Under the pieces are notes generated by a model. It made no database searches, was not told where the DNA came from, and worked only from the letters and a program-made list of their open reading frames with translations. From an uncultured Oleispira sp. (GTDB lineage: Bacteria > Pseudomonadota > Gammaproteobacteria > Pseudomonadales > Oceanobacteraceae), in contig CAJXUD010000002.1 of NCBI GenBank assembly GCA_913061415.1, positions 310,001-374,000 on the forward strand: 64,000 nucleotides of DNA, in the 5' to 3' direction. The position numbers and the translations under genes are program-made. This document shows, in pieces, positions 26,735-35,003 of this stretch (its first letter is position 1; each line of letters opens with the position of its first letter).

Positions 26735-27391
26735 CTAAAATGAATCTTTAAACTGGTCCGCAAGAGGTGTGGCAGCGGCTAAGAAGTGCTTAAAGCTGGT
26801 TCCTTCAGGAACTTGAATATGGCCTTCAATTACCAGCGCTGCCATACCATGCACCATTGACCATGCGCCTAACGCTTGCGCTTTTACGCGTTCATCTGTA
26901 TCACCGCGCAATGCAAATGCCTCACGCAATAAAATAAAAGGCTTTTTACTGCTTTCTATAAAAGGGCTATTAACAGCATTTGCCTTAACATTAGATTCGG
27001 CCTGCGTATCACCCTTCTTATTCTTACGCCCTGTGGTTTCGACCTGACCTAACATCAATCGGTATAATTGAGGATTGCTAGTCGCAAACTCTAAATAGCT
27101 TGCGCCATACGCCAAAATTAATTCTCCGGCTGATACGGTCTTCTTTGCGGTTAGTTCATGCGCTACTGCTTCCATGGTATCGGCCATTTGCACAAAACCC
27201 GCTTCCGCAATACTGCTTATAAGTTCTTTTTTGTTTTTAAAATGTGCATAAGGGGCCATGTGAGAAACGCCCACCTCTGCTGCAATGGCTCGAAGAGATA
27301 GAGCGTCAGCACCATCACGCAGTAATATTGTATTGGCCGCTTCAATCAACGAAACTTTTAAGTCGCCATGATGGTACTGTTTAGAGCGCAT
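26735..27391 (-). CDS. TetR-family transcriptional regulator
   Basis: A 218-residue regulator. The N-terminal helix-turn-helix reads DALSLRAIAAEVGVSHMAPYAHFKNKKELI. The C-terminal domain resembles the WHG-type ligand domain (SYLEFATSNPQLYRLMLG). It converges on the flavoenzyme/reductase operon and lies upstream, on the same strand, of the ODP-like gene. An inverted repeat 19 bp before its start suggests autoregulation. Confidence 0.9.
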   Translation of the reverse strand: MRSKQYHHGDLKVSLIEAANTILLRDGADALSLRAIAAEVGVSHMAPYAHFKNKKELISSIAEAGFVQMADTMEAVAHELTAKKTVSAGELILAYGASYLEFATSNPQLYRLMLGQVETTGRKNKKGDTQAESNVKANAVNSPFIESSKKPFILLREAFALRGDTDERVKAQALGAWSMVHGMAALVIEGHIQVPEGTSFKHFLAAATPLADQFKDSF

Positions 27392-27409
27392 AGCAGAATA
27401 GATCCAAAA

Positions 27410-27434
27410 AGGTATAAATAGTGAAAGTATACCT
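27410..27434. promoter_or_regulatory. candidate TetR autoregulatory operator
   Basis: AGGTATA (27410-27416) and TATACCT (27428-27434) are exact inverted arms separated by 11 bp, directly upstream of the TetR start. Arm spacing suits a TetR dimer. Confidence 0.55.
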
Positions 27435-27470
27435 CAAACACCCTACTGCGTAATATTAAGCCCGTGAATA

Positions 27471-28211
27471 TTAGCTATTGATTGCGGAACCCACCTCTAA
27501 CGCCTCGAACCAGTCGAAGAACTGTTCGATTTCTTTACCTCTAAAGATACGCCCATGTTGAGGTAACATCATATCGATATCCAGCTTACGAACACGATTT
27601 AGCCAATTCATTTTAGCCGCATTACTGGGCATCCAACGCTGGTGAAAAAATCGCATTTTATCGCAATGGCTATCAAAGTCTTCAATGTATAACGAGCTAT
27701 CTTGTGGCTCTAATGCCGCGCCAATATCACCAGAAAATAAAATTTTAGCAACCGGATCGTACACATTAAAGTTAGCTGAAGAGTGCATATAATGGGCTGG
27801 AATAAACTGCAAAACGGTATCACCAATGGTTAACTGACCACCGCCATCTTCGATGCCGCAAAACTCAATATTCTCGCAACCAAAATGACGAATAAACCCT
27901 TCCCATAAATTAGGGGTATACAGTTTCGCATTTGGAATAACCTGATCCCACATACCTAAAGATGAAATGATATCGGGGTCTTGGTGCGAAGCAAATAGAT
28001 GCGTGACTTGCTCGATAGGGATAAATTTTAAAATGGTAGATAGCATCGATGAAAATATTTCTATGCCGCCAGGATCTAATATGACCGATTCGTTGCCACT
28101 CACGACCATATACTGATTGGTATCAATTATTTTATCGGGCTTAGTCGGGTCTCTAGCAAAGACATACCACTGGTGTTTATCATCAAATAAGAGTTTAGCT
28201 TCCATATACAA
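27471..28211 (-). CDS. ODP-type metallo-beta-lactamase-fold diiron protein
   Basis: A 246-residue stand-alone metallo-beta-lactamase-fold protein. Metal ligands can be seen in SHQDPD (in place of HXHXDH), PAHYMHSSANF, LFSGDIGA and LPQHGRIF. The acidic HXDXD pattern is that of diiron, oxygen-reactive members (flavodiiron proteins, ODP), not hydrolytic zinc enzymes. It lacks the flavodoxin domain. ODP proteins are known oxygen sensors for chemotaxis in spirochetes. The next gene downstream encodes a chemoreceptor-like coiled coil 26 bp away, so the two are probably partners. Confidence 0.82.
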   Translation of the reverse strand: MYMEAKLLFDDKHQWYVFARDPTKPDKIIDTNQYMVVSGNESVILDPGGIEIFSSMLSTILKFIPIEQVTHLFASHQDPDIISSLGMWDQVIPNAKLYTPNLWEGFIRHFGCENIEFCGIEDGGGQLTIGDTVLQFIPAHYMHSSANFNVYDPVAKILFSGDIGAALEPQDSSLYIEDFDSHCDKMRFFHQRWMPSNAAKMNWLNRVRKLDIDMMLPQHGRIFRGKEIEQFFDWFEALEVGSAINS

Positions 28212-28237
28212 CTTCCTTTAATGGATAATCGAATTAT

Positions 28238-28840
28238 TTATGACTGTAATAATCGATCGATATAATTCTTAGCACCAATGACATGCTGTTTTATTTTTTC
28301 TGAAAAGACGTCAATATTATCGGCCATGTCGTCTAATATGCCTTGATACTCGTCAGTTTGTGTTGCTTCTAAGCGAAATGAAACCGCGATGACCCGGCTG
28401 GCCTGCATGTATTGTTGAATCTCTTCCAGCTGGCTTTCCAGCTTTCTTATTTCAACATTAAAGCGGTTATTTAATTCAAGCTGATGTGTTTGGATATCTT
28501 GAACAATCTGTTCAACATTATCATTGGCATTTTTTTCTTGGCTATCGAATAAGTGCCCTATTAAGGTATTAAGACGCCAGCGCTCTACGGCCATTTGGGA
28601 GATATCTAACGAGATAGTATTAATGTCTTCGGCGAGTTTGATGGTTTTTAAGGCAAGGTCGGCAAAGTATTCTGAGATGACTTTTAAGCCAGCAACGCGG
28701 CTTCCTGCACGATGAACGACCGCTTGAGAATTTTTAGCCGCCAGTGATAATTGCCGAGCAATTAGACTGGCGCGATAAAGCTCTCCCGCGACCTGCGACG
28801 CGGTAACAGCTGATTTGACAGGGCTGTATTCTTTAACCAT
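28238..28840 (-). CDS. coiled-coil chemoreceptor-like protein, partner of the ODP gene
   Basis: A 200-residue soluble helical protein without signal peptide or membrane segment. It consists mainly of heptad-rich helices (SRVAGLKVISEYFADLALKTIKLAEDINTISLDISQMA). It resembles the signalling helices of methyl-accepting proteins but lacks the canonical E(F/I)xxxVxxLAxxT hairpin tip, so it may not contact CheA/CheW directly. ATG 28840 is the likely start, two codons inside a longer frame. It precedes the ODP-like gene by 26 bp on the same strand. Confidence 0.65.
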   Translation of the reverse strand: MVKEYSPVKSAVTASQVAGELYRASLIARQLSLAAKNSQAVVHRAGSRVAGLKVISEYFADLALKTIKLAEDINTISLDISQMAVERWRLNTLIGHLFDSQEKNANDNVEQIVQDIQTHQLELNNRFNVEIRKLESQLEEIQQYMQASRVIAVSFRLEATQTDEYQGILDDMADNIDVFSEKIKQHVIGAKNYIDRLLQS

Positions 28841-28920
28841 AAGCAAGGCTTCATAAAGTTATGTGTTTACTATCAAAAAGCATAGTCGACATAACTAATG
28901 AACTTATGTTTATTTAACCA

Positions 28921-29559
28921 CTACATCATTTCTTTAACCGTACCAATGGCGCTGCCAACACCTACTTTTAGCTTAAGCTTAAACAGCTCATAAGATTCAC
29001 CTGCGCTAAGTTCTTCGTTATCGCTGCAGCGAGGATCGGTTCGTTGAATCAAATCAATCACTTCTTTGGTGATTGGAATGGTTTCGCAGCCGTGGGTATC
29101 TTCACAGACCATATCCCACTGAGGCTTAGCTTGAATGTGGCAAGCAAAGCAATTGCCACCAAAGCGGTTCACAACATCGGCAAAGCCACGCTTTCTGATT
29201 TCAGATCCTTCCTCCGAAACATCCAACTCAAAGAACTCCCAGTCTTTAGTTACAGGGCTATAACCAACTTCATGTTTAACCATCACTTCACCTGGCACTA
29301 GCTGGACTACAGATCCAGGGGGGTAAATACCACCTGTTTCAGAGTTCGCGACGGCTAGAGTAGCCTCAAGATTTCCTTTTAAATTATCCACATAAAAGCC
29401 ACGCACTTTCGTCATGTCACGTATGCAGGTAAACGCTTCACTTGTAACCGGAAGTTTACCAGGCTCCAATAACACCTCGTCTGGAGAGGCAACCGCCGTT
29501 AAGGTACTTCCTACCGAGAATAAGAGAACCGCGAGCCCTTTGTTAATCAGAAATTTCAT
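28921..29559 (-). CDS. periplasmic cytochrome P460-like c-type heme protein
   Basis: A 212-residue exported protein with a signal peptide (cleavage near AVAS-PD), one heme c motif CFACH near residue 139 and an upstream region (YPPGSVVQLVPGEVMVKHEVGY ... WEFFELDV) that resembles the cytochrome P460 / cytochrome c'-beta fold. Family members oxidise hydroxylamine or bind NO; nothing here decides between these. It may be the first gene of the minus-strand run towards the MCP-like gene, but an 80-bp gap separates them. Extra Cys pairs (CEDTHGCE) may form a disulfide. Confidence 0.7.
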   Translation of the reverse strand: MKFLINKGLAVLLFSVGSTLTAVASPDEVLLEPGKLPVTSEAFTCIRDMTKVRGFYVDNLKGNLEATLAVANSETGGIYPPGSVVQLVPGEVMVKHEVGYSPVTKDWEFFELDVSEEGSEIRKRGFADVVNRFGGNCFACHIQAKPQWDMVCEDTHGCETIPITKEVIDLIQRTDPRCSDNEELSAGESYELFKLKLKVGVGSAIGTVKEMM

Positions 29560-29704
29560 ATCAGAATTGCCTTAAATAAGTATTGTTTAAAATTATATTG
29601 CACACAATACAATTAATAGTAAGTTAAGGTCAACCTATACTCTTTAGCCATATCTCGACGATAATGTCTAAAGAGTCAATTCTCTGTATTTCACGCTTAC
29701 TATT

Positions 29705-32700
29705 TTAGCGCTTAAGCCATAACACCGTCTGGAAATAAGCAACAGGCAGTACCAGCAAAGTCAGTATCACCACACTGATCATCCCACCCAACATTGGGGC
29801 TGCAATGCGGCTCATTACCTCCGAGCCAACGCCTGAACCGTACATAACAGGCACCAGGCCTGCGATAGTCGCTAATGCTGTCATCATTACCGGGCGTACT
29901 CTGTGCAGCGCTCCTTCCAGTACGACCTTCTGTAGCACGACCTTCTGCAATACTTGCGGGTTCTCAGACCGATTCCCCAACAATTGGTTGTCTGACAATT
30001 CATGATCCAGCAGCGCTTGTTTAAGATACTGCAGCATAATCACTCCAGTTTCTGCTGCAACACCCGCCAAAGCAATAAAACCAACCCCAACAGCGACAGA
30101 GAAATTAAATTGATAATAGAGCATCATTAAAATTCCGCCGACCAAGCCCATCGGTAAGGTTAATAGAATTAAGGCAACGTCGCGGGCATTGCGGAAATTT
30201 AGATACAGCAACAAAACAATAATGCCGAGAGTGAGTGGCACCACATAACTGAGTTTTTCTTTTGCCCGTTGCATATATTCATATTGCCCCGCCCAACGCA
30301 GGGCGTAACCGGTGGGTAAATTAAACTCGCCGCTAACTATCTTTTCTGCCAAGACATGCTTTGCATTGGCAACATAACTACCAATATCAATAGCGTCTTC
30401 ACCGCTGGTTTCAATATCGATATAGGTCCAACCATTGAGGCGCGCATTTTCGCTCTTGATCATCGGCGGGCCATCTTCAATACGAATATCAGCGACATCA
30501 CCCAAGGTAATGTTATGGCCACCTTTAGTTAGCAGATCGGTAACGATTGGCAAGCGTTGAAGTTTTTCCGGTGAATCGCGGTAGTGTTGTGGATAGCGTA
30601 AATTAATCGGATAACGTTTATCCCCTTCGACCGATTCAGAAATATTCATGCCGCCAATTGCGCTGCTAATAACCTGCTGCACGTCTTTAATGCTCATTCC
30701 ATATTGCGCCGCTTGGCGACGGTTGATATCAATTTTAATATAACGTCCACCCGCTACGCGCTCTGAGTACACCGACGCTGTGCCTTTCACATCACCCAAG
30801 ATCTGCTCTAACTGCTGACCAATGTTTTGAATCACATTTAAGTCTGGGCCCGATACTTTAATACCCACCGGGGTTTTAATGCCCGTTGCTAACATGTCGA
30901 TGCGGGTTTTAATCGGCATCACCCAGGCGTTGGTTAAACCCGGAAACTGTATTAACTGATCAAACTCGTTGCGTAAATCCTGGCTGGTTAATCCTTCACG
31001 CCACTGATCTTTAGGTTTGAGTTTAATAAAGGTTTCTATCATGGTCAGTGGTGCTGGATCGGTCGCGGTATCTGCACGGCCAATTTTGCCAAATACATGC
31101 TCGACTTCGGGCACAGTCGCAATCAACTTATCGGTTTGCTGCAACAGTTCACGCGCTTTACCTACCGACAGCGCCGCATAGGTGGTCGGCATATACATTA
31201 AGTCCCCTTCGTCTAAATCGGGCATAAACTCACTGCCGATTTTCGTCGCTGGATACAGGCTGGCAATCACAATAATTAATGTCACTAGCAAGGTTGTTTT
31301 AGGGAATTTAAGTACTGAGATTAATAACGGTTTATAACCGGCAATTAACAAACGGTTCAGTGGGTTTTTCTTTTCGCTAATGATTTTTCCACGCACAAAA
31401 TAGCCCATTAATATCGGCACTAACGTAATCGCTAAAATAGCTGCCGCCGCCATGGCGTAGGTTTTGGTAAACGCTAACGGCGCAAACATTTTTCCTTCTT
31501 GCGCTTCCAAGGTGAATACCGGTAAAAAGCTGACGGTAATAATTAATAGGCTAAAAAATAATGATGGCCCAACTTCACTGGCGGCTTTGGTGACGAGCTG
31601 CCAGCGATTTGATTCATCAATGTTATTTCCTTGAAGCGTCGATCTTTCAATGTGCTTGTGCATGTTTTCGATCATCACAATCGCACCATCAATCATCGCT
31701 CCCATGGCAATAGCGATACCCGCTAGCGACATAATGTTTGCGTTTAAGCCTTGTAGGTTCATCACGATAAAGGCCATCAAAATACCAATGGGTAAGGTAA
31801 TGACCGCCACCAGCGCCGAGCGCACATGGAACAAAAAGATCACACAGGCCAGCGCTACCATAAGGAGTTCGGCGCTGAGTTTTTCCCATAAGTTATTCAC
31901 TGCTGCGGTGATGAGATCAGAACGATCATAAACCGTAACCAGCTCAACACCTGTAGGTAAACCCGCTTTTAATTGTTCTAACTTTGCCTTCACGCCTTCA
32001 ATGGTTTTTTGCGCATTTTCACCCGAACGCATTACCACAATGCCACCAACCACTTCGCCTTTGCCATCGAGTTCGGCAATGCCACGGCGCATTTGTGGGC
32101 CTTCGATAATGGTTGCAACATCTTTCAAAAATAACGACTGGCCATTCACGACTGATTTACTGTCTAACGAATTGCCCAGCATTCCTAACGGAATATTCTC
32201 TAGGTCTTCACGACTGCTGATGTAACCCGTTGCACGAATCATATATTCCGCTTCGGCCATTTCGATTACCGACGCGCCCACTTCTTGGTTACCTTGCTGA
32301 ATCGCCGTTTGCAATAACGATAACGGAATACCATAAGCGCTCAACTTTTGCGGATCGGCCTGCACTTGATATTGTTTGATCATGCCGCCGACCGCCGCTA
32401 CTTCTGAAACCCCCGCAACGGTTTGCAATTCGAACTTCAAAAACCAATCCTGCAAGGAACGCAACTGAGCTAAATCCAAACTGCCGGTGGTATCGGTGAG
32501 CGCATAAATAAATACCCAGCCGACGCCTGTTGCGTCTGGGCCAAGTTGAGGTTTGGCGCTATCGGGTAAGGTATCGGTGACTTGGCTTAAGTATTCTAAA
32601 ACGCGGCTACGCGCCCAGTACAAATCAGTATCATCATCAAAAATGATGTACACGTAGGAGTCGCCAAAGAAGGAAAAGCCCCGCACCGTTTTTGCACCCG

Positions 32701-32929
32701 GAACCGATAACATGGCGGTGGTGAGTGGATAAGTCACTTGGTCTTGCACGACTTGCGGCGCTTGCCCAGGGTATGAGGTTTTAATAATCACCTGCACATC
32801 AGATAAATCGGGAATGGCATCTACTGCGGTATTTTTTATCGAAAAAGCACCGGCCAAAATAATCAGCGCCGTCATTAATAAAACCCAAACTCGATTGAGA
32901 ACAGACCATTGAATGATTTTAATGATCAT
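29705..32929 (-). CDS. cusA: CusA/CzcA-type heavy-metal RND efflux pump
   Basis: A 1074-residue inner-membrane RND pump. It has the family's two halves with about 12 membrane helices, SGENAQKTIEGVKAKL and the helix IMSLAGIAIAMGAMIDGAIVMIENMHKHIE, typical of metal-exporting RND proteins. Monovalent Cu/Ag or divalent cations are the expected substrates; the CusB-type partner favours Cu/Ag. ATG 32929 lies directly after AAAGGAG, inside the end of the adaptor gene (11-bp overlap). A 15-bp duplication (QKVVLQKVVL) occurs near residue 1015. No outer-membrane CusC gene is present in the window. Confidence 0.93.
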   Translation of the reverse strand: MIIKIIQWSVLNRVWVLLMTALIILAGAFSIKNTAVDAIPDLSDVQVIIKTSYPGQAPQVVQDQVTYPLTTAMLSVPGAKTVRGFSFFGDSYVYIIFDDDTDLYWARSRVLEYLSQVTDTLPDSAKPQLGPDATGVGWVFIYALTDTTGSLDLAQLRSLQDWFLKFELQTVAGVSEVAAVGGMIKQYQVQADPQKLSAYGIPLSLLQTAIQQGNQEVGASVIEMAEAEYMIRATGYISSREDLENIPLGMLGNSLDSKSVVNGQSLFLKDVATIIEGPQMRRGIAELDGKGEVVGGIVVMRSGENAQKTIEGVKAKLEQLKAGLPTGVELVTVYDRSDLITAAVNNLWEKLSAELLMVALACVIFLFHVRSALVAVITLPIGILMAFIVMNLQGLNANIMSLAGIAIAMGAMIDGAIVMIENMHKHIERSTLQGNNIDESNRWQLVTKAASEVGPSLFFSLLIITVSFLPVFTLEAQEGKMFAPLAFTKTYAMAAAAILAITLVPILMGYFVRGKIISEKKNPLNRLLIAGYKPLLISVLKFPKTTLLVTLIIVIASLYPATKIGSEFMPDLDEGDLMYMPTTYAALSVGKARELLQQTDKLIATVPEVEHVFGKIGRADTATDPAPLTMIETFIKLKPKDQWREGLTSQDLRNEFDQLIQFPGLTNAWVMPIKTRIDMLATGIKTPVGIKVSGPDLNVIQNIGQQLEQILGDVKGTASVYSERVAGGRYIKIDINRRQAAQYGMSIKDVQQVISSAIGGMNISESVEGDKRYPINLRYPQHYRDSPEKLQRLPIVTDLLTKGGHNITLGDVADIRIEDGPPMIKSENARLNGWTYIDIETSGEDAIDIGSYVANAKHVLAEKIVSGEFNLPTGYALRWAGQYEYMQRAKEKLSYVVPLTLGIIVLLLYLNFRNARDVALILLTLPMGLVGGILMMLYYQFNFSVAVGVGFIALAGVAAETGVIMLQYLKQALLDHELSDNQLLGNRSENPQVLQKVVLQKVVLEGALHRVRPVMMTALATIAGLVPVMYGSGVGSEVMSRIAAPMLGGMISVVILTLLVLPVAYFQTVLWLKR

Positions 32930-34295
32930 GGTGTTCTCCTTTCGGCTCTGCATGATTCATATTGCTATGATCCATTTTGCTGTGATCCATTTTGCTGTGA
33001 TCCATAGTTGAATGATCCATAGCCGAATGATCCACTTCTGGAGAGCCCGCATCAGATGCTTCAAGTCGCTGTAAATCTGAATCAATATTCGATTCTGAGT
33101 CGATCAAGAACTGCGCACTGGTCACCACGTTATCACCCGCTTTTAAACCGGATAGTATTTCTACTTGATCATTAAAGAATCGGCCTGTGGTGACTTCAAC
33201 AGATTTAAACTTTTTATCTAAAAGGCCACCTTCACCTTTATTATTTAAAGCCATCACAACTCGGGTTTTATTTTCAGTACGGATTAACGCTTGGCTAGGA
33301 ATTAATAAGATTTTTTCCTTGCCCGTAATATCGCCTTTGAGGCTTAACCACATATTCGGTTTTAATAATTTTTCTGAATTATCCAGCAGCAAACGTACGC
33401 GTATTGTTCTTAAGGTTTCACTTAACATCGGGTAAATATAATCCAACTTGCCCTGCCAGTTTTGGCTGGGCATTAAGTCTGAGGAGAGTGTCCACGTAAT
33501 GTCTCCAGGATACTGGCTTAACCAAGCCGCAAGTTGATGCTCTAATTCCACATCAAGTATTAACTGATCCAAGTCGGCTAGCGTCAATAAGGCACTTTCA
33601 GGCTTTACGTACATTCCCTCATTGATATTTAACTGTTCTATATAGCCACTTTGCGGCGCATAGAAGGTGGTAATTTGATTGACTGTTTTAGTCTTCTTTA
33701 ACAGCGCAATGACCTTATTATCGATTCGCAGCGCTTTTAGGCGATTCTTTGCGGCCCGCATAAGGCTATTATTATGGCTATTCAAGGCGCGTAAAAAGTC
33801 CTCTTGAGCATCAATAAATTCTAATGAATAAATGCCATATAAGGCTTGGCCCTTTTCAACGTACTCTCCAATATCACTAACATGAACTTTTTCTACCCAG
33901 CCGCTCGTGCGCGCGTGCAGGTGAGCAAGTCGTTCTTTGGCATAGTTAACTTGGCCGCTGCTATAAAAAAGTAATGTGGGATATTCAAGTTGAGCCTCAG
34001 CGATTTTTATGCCGAGGTTACTGCTCACCGCAGACGATATTGTAACAACCCCAGCGTCTGACCCACCTTGATTGTCATAGACCGGTACGAGATCCATTCC
34101 CATAGGGGATTTACCCGGTTGATCGCGGCGGAAATTGGCATCCATCGGCGCAACCCAATACAGAATGTCTGACTCTGTCGATGGGCTTTCGTCCTTTTCA
34201 TGAGTAACCATTTTTTCGGGAAAATAATGCTGCGAAAGCGTTAAACCCAATAAGGCAATCAATCCGCCAAAGCAGATAAGTAATAAATTTTTCAT
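32919..34295 (-). CDS. cusB: CusB-type RND periplasmic adaptor with Met/His tail
   Basis: A 458-residue adaptor anchored by an N-terminal hydrophobic segment (MKNLLLICFGGLIALLGLTL). An HMBD-like segment (YWVAPMDANFRRDQPGKSPMGMDLVPVY) is followed by barrel-sandwich and alpha-hairpin regions. The C-terminal ~37 residues repeat (M/A)DHS(K/T/N)MDHS, five or six times, ending in HHDH, likely metal-binding. The repeats are encoded by 15-bp tandem units. ATG 34295 has GAGAAAA upstream; an earlier ATG at 34352 would add 19 residues before the anchor. The gene overlaps cusA by 11 bp. Confidence 0.9.
   Translation of the reverse strand: MKNLLLICFGGLIALLGLTLSQHYFPEKMVTHEKDESPSTESDILYWVAPMDANFRRDQPGKSPMGMDLVPVYDNQGGSDAGVVTISSAVSSNLGIKIAEAQLEYPTLLFYSSGQVNYAKERLAHLHARTSGWVEKVHVSDIGEYVEKGQALYGIYSLEFIDAQEDFLRALNSHNNSLMRAAKNRLKALRIDNKVIALLKKTKTVNQITTFYAPQSGYIEQLNINEGMYVKPESALLTLADLDQLILDVELEHQLAAWLSQYPGDITWTLSSDLMPSQNWQGKLDYIYPMLSETLRTIRVRLLLDNSEKLLKPNMWLSLKGDITGKEKILLIPSQALIRTENKTRVVMALNNKGEGGLLDKKFKSVEVTTGRFFNDQVEILSGLKAGDNVVTSAQFLIDSESNIDSDLQRLEASDAGSPEVDHSAMDHSTMDHSKMDHSKMDHSNMNHAEPKGEHHDH
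32953..33042. repeat. 15-bp tandem repeat coding the CusB Met/His tail
   Basis: TGATCCATTTTGCTG and variants recur with exact 15-bp period at 32953, 32968, 32983, 32998, 33013 and 33028. Two copies (32968, 32983) are identical. Each encodes one (M)DHS(K/A/T) pentapeptide, so copy number directly sets the length of the metal-binding tail. Confidence 0.8.
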
Positions 34296-34382
34296 CAGTT
34301 TTCTCAATACACGTAAATCAAGGTAACGAAGGCCAATCAATTCTGACAGCATTCGTCGTATGTAAATTAAATTGAACGTGTA

Positions 34383-34829
34383 TTAGACGATGGGAGGGCG
34401 AAAGAGCGCCGAGTTTACTTGGTTAGGAAAGCCAGGTTGAGAATAATAATCTCGATGCTCACTGTACGATGACGCACTGGTGATATTTTGATTTGAAGAA
34501 GGAAATGATGCCGAGCAACCCTCGTCAGGGCAAGAGCAACTAGAATCGGCCATGGTCGGCGAATCACAACAATCCATCACCCTCTGCTTATCAGGTGAAG
34601 CGTTAAGGTCTTGGCTCATAGTCATGCTCATGCTCATGCTATGGCAAGGCGAAGCGCCTGTCTGTTGAATACTCACACTCTTAGTGAGACCGTCATTCAT
34701 CATGATGCTTTCCGGTTGCGCCATCGTGCAAATATCTGGCAGGGCTACAGCCTGTCCGATAAAGGACAGCAAGAGCGTAATCACCAAACATTTTAGACTA
34801 ATAGACTGCTTGCGCAAAAAGGATTTCAT
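34383..34829 (-). CDS. exported Cys/Met/His-rich protein, CopL-like
   Basis: A 148-residue protein with a signal peptide (LVITLLLSFIGQAVA-LP). The mature part is rich in Met, Cys and His: CHSMSMSMTMSQ, MDCCDSPTMADSSCSCPDEGC. It ends in SALFRPPIV, a C-terminus common in small proteins encoded beside copper efflux genes. It lies 87 bp before cusB on the same strand and probably starts that operon. A role in periplasmic copper binding or sensing fits, but I cannot assign the family with certainty. Confidence 0.7.
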   Translation of the reverse strand: MKSFLRKQSISLKCLVITLLLSFIGQAVALPDICTMAQPESIMMNDGLTKSVSIQQTGASPCHSMSMSMTMSQDLNASPDKQRVMDCCDSPTMADSSCSCPDEGCSASFPSSNQNITSASSYSEHRDYYSQPGFPNQVNSALFRPPIV

Positions 34830-34866
34830 AGCTATTAGGATACCCTAGAATCGCGAAAGTTCAATC

Positions 34867-34899
34867 CACTAAACCAGATTAACCTCATCTGGTTTAGTG
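34867..34899. terminator. 13-bp perfect stem-loop after hmp
   Basis: CACTAAACCAGAT (34867-34879) and ATCTGGTTTAGTG (34887-34899) are perfect inverted arms with a 7-nt loop. It lies between the 3' end of hmp and the start of the Cys/Met-rich gene, so it likely ends the hmp transcript. The following T-run is clear only on the plus strand. Confidence 0.65.
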
Positions 34900-34917
34900 T
34901 TTAGACTTTTCAAAAGC

Positions 34918-34976
34918 GCTAAGCGAAGTGCTAAGCGAAGTGCTAAGCGAAGTGCTAAGCGAAGTGCTAATTGAAG
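34918..34976. repeat. 12-bp tandem repeat, 4 exact copies plus degenerate copies
   Basis: GCTAAGCGAAGT repeats exactly at 34918, 34930, 34942 and 34954; a decayed copy (GCTAATTGAAG) follows at 34966. It sits in the 3' untranslated part of hmp. Copies are contiguous without spacers, so it is not a CRISPR array. Confidence 0.85.
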
Positions 34977-35003
34977 CTCTAACTAAAGGCTTAATAGTAA
35001 AGA

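Noticed and set aside
29580-29610. GTATTGT/ACAATAC inverted repeat upstream of the P460-like gene as an operator
   Set aside because: Arms are 7 bp in a very AT-rich background with a 17-bp spacer; kept only as a remark.
34918-34976. CRISPR-like repeat array
   Set aside because: Units are 12 bp and contiguous without spacers; a simple tandem repeat.
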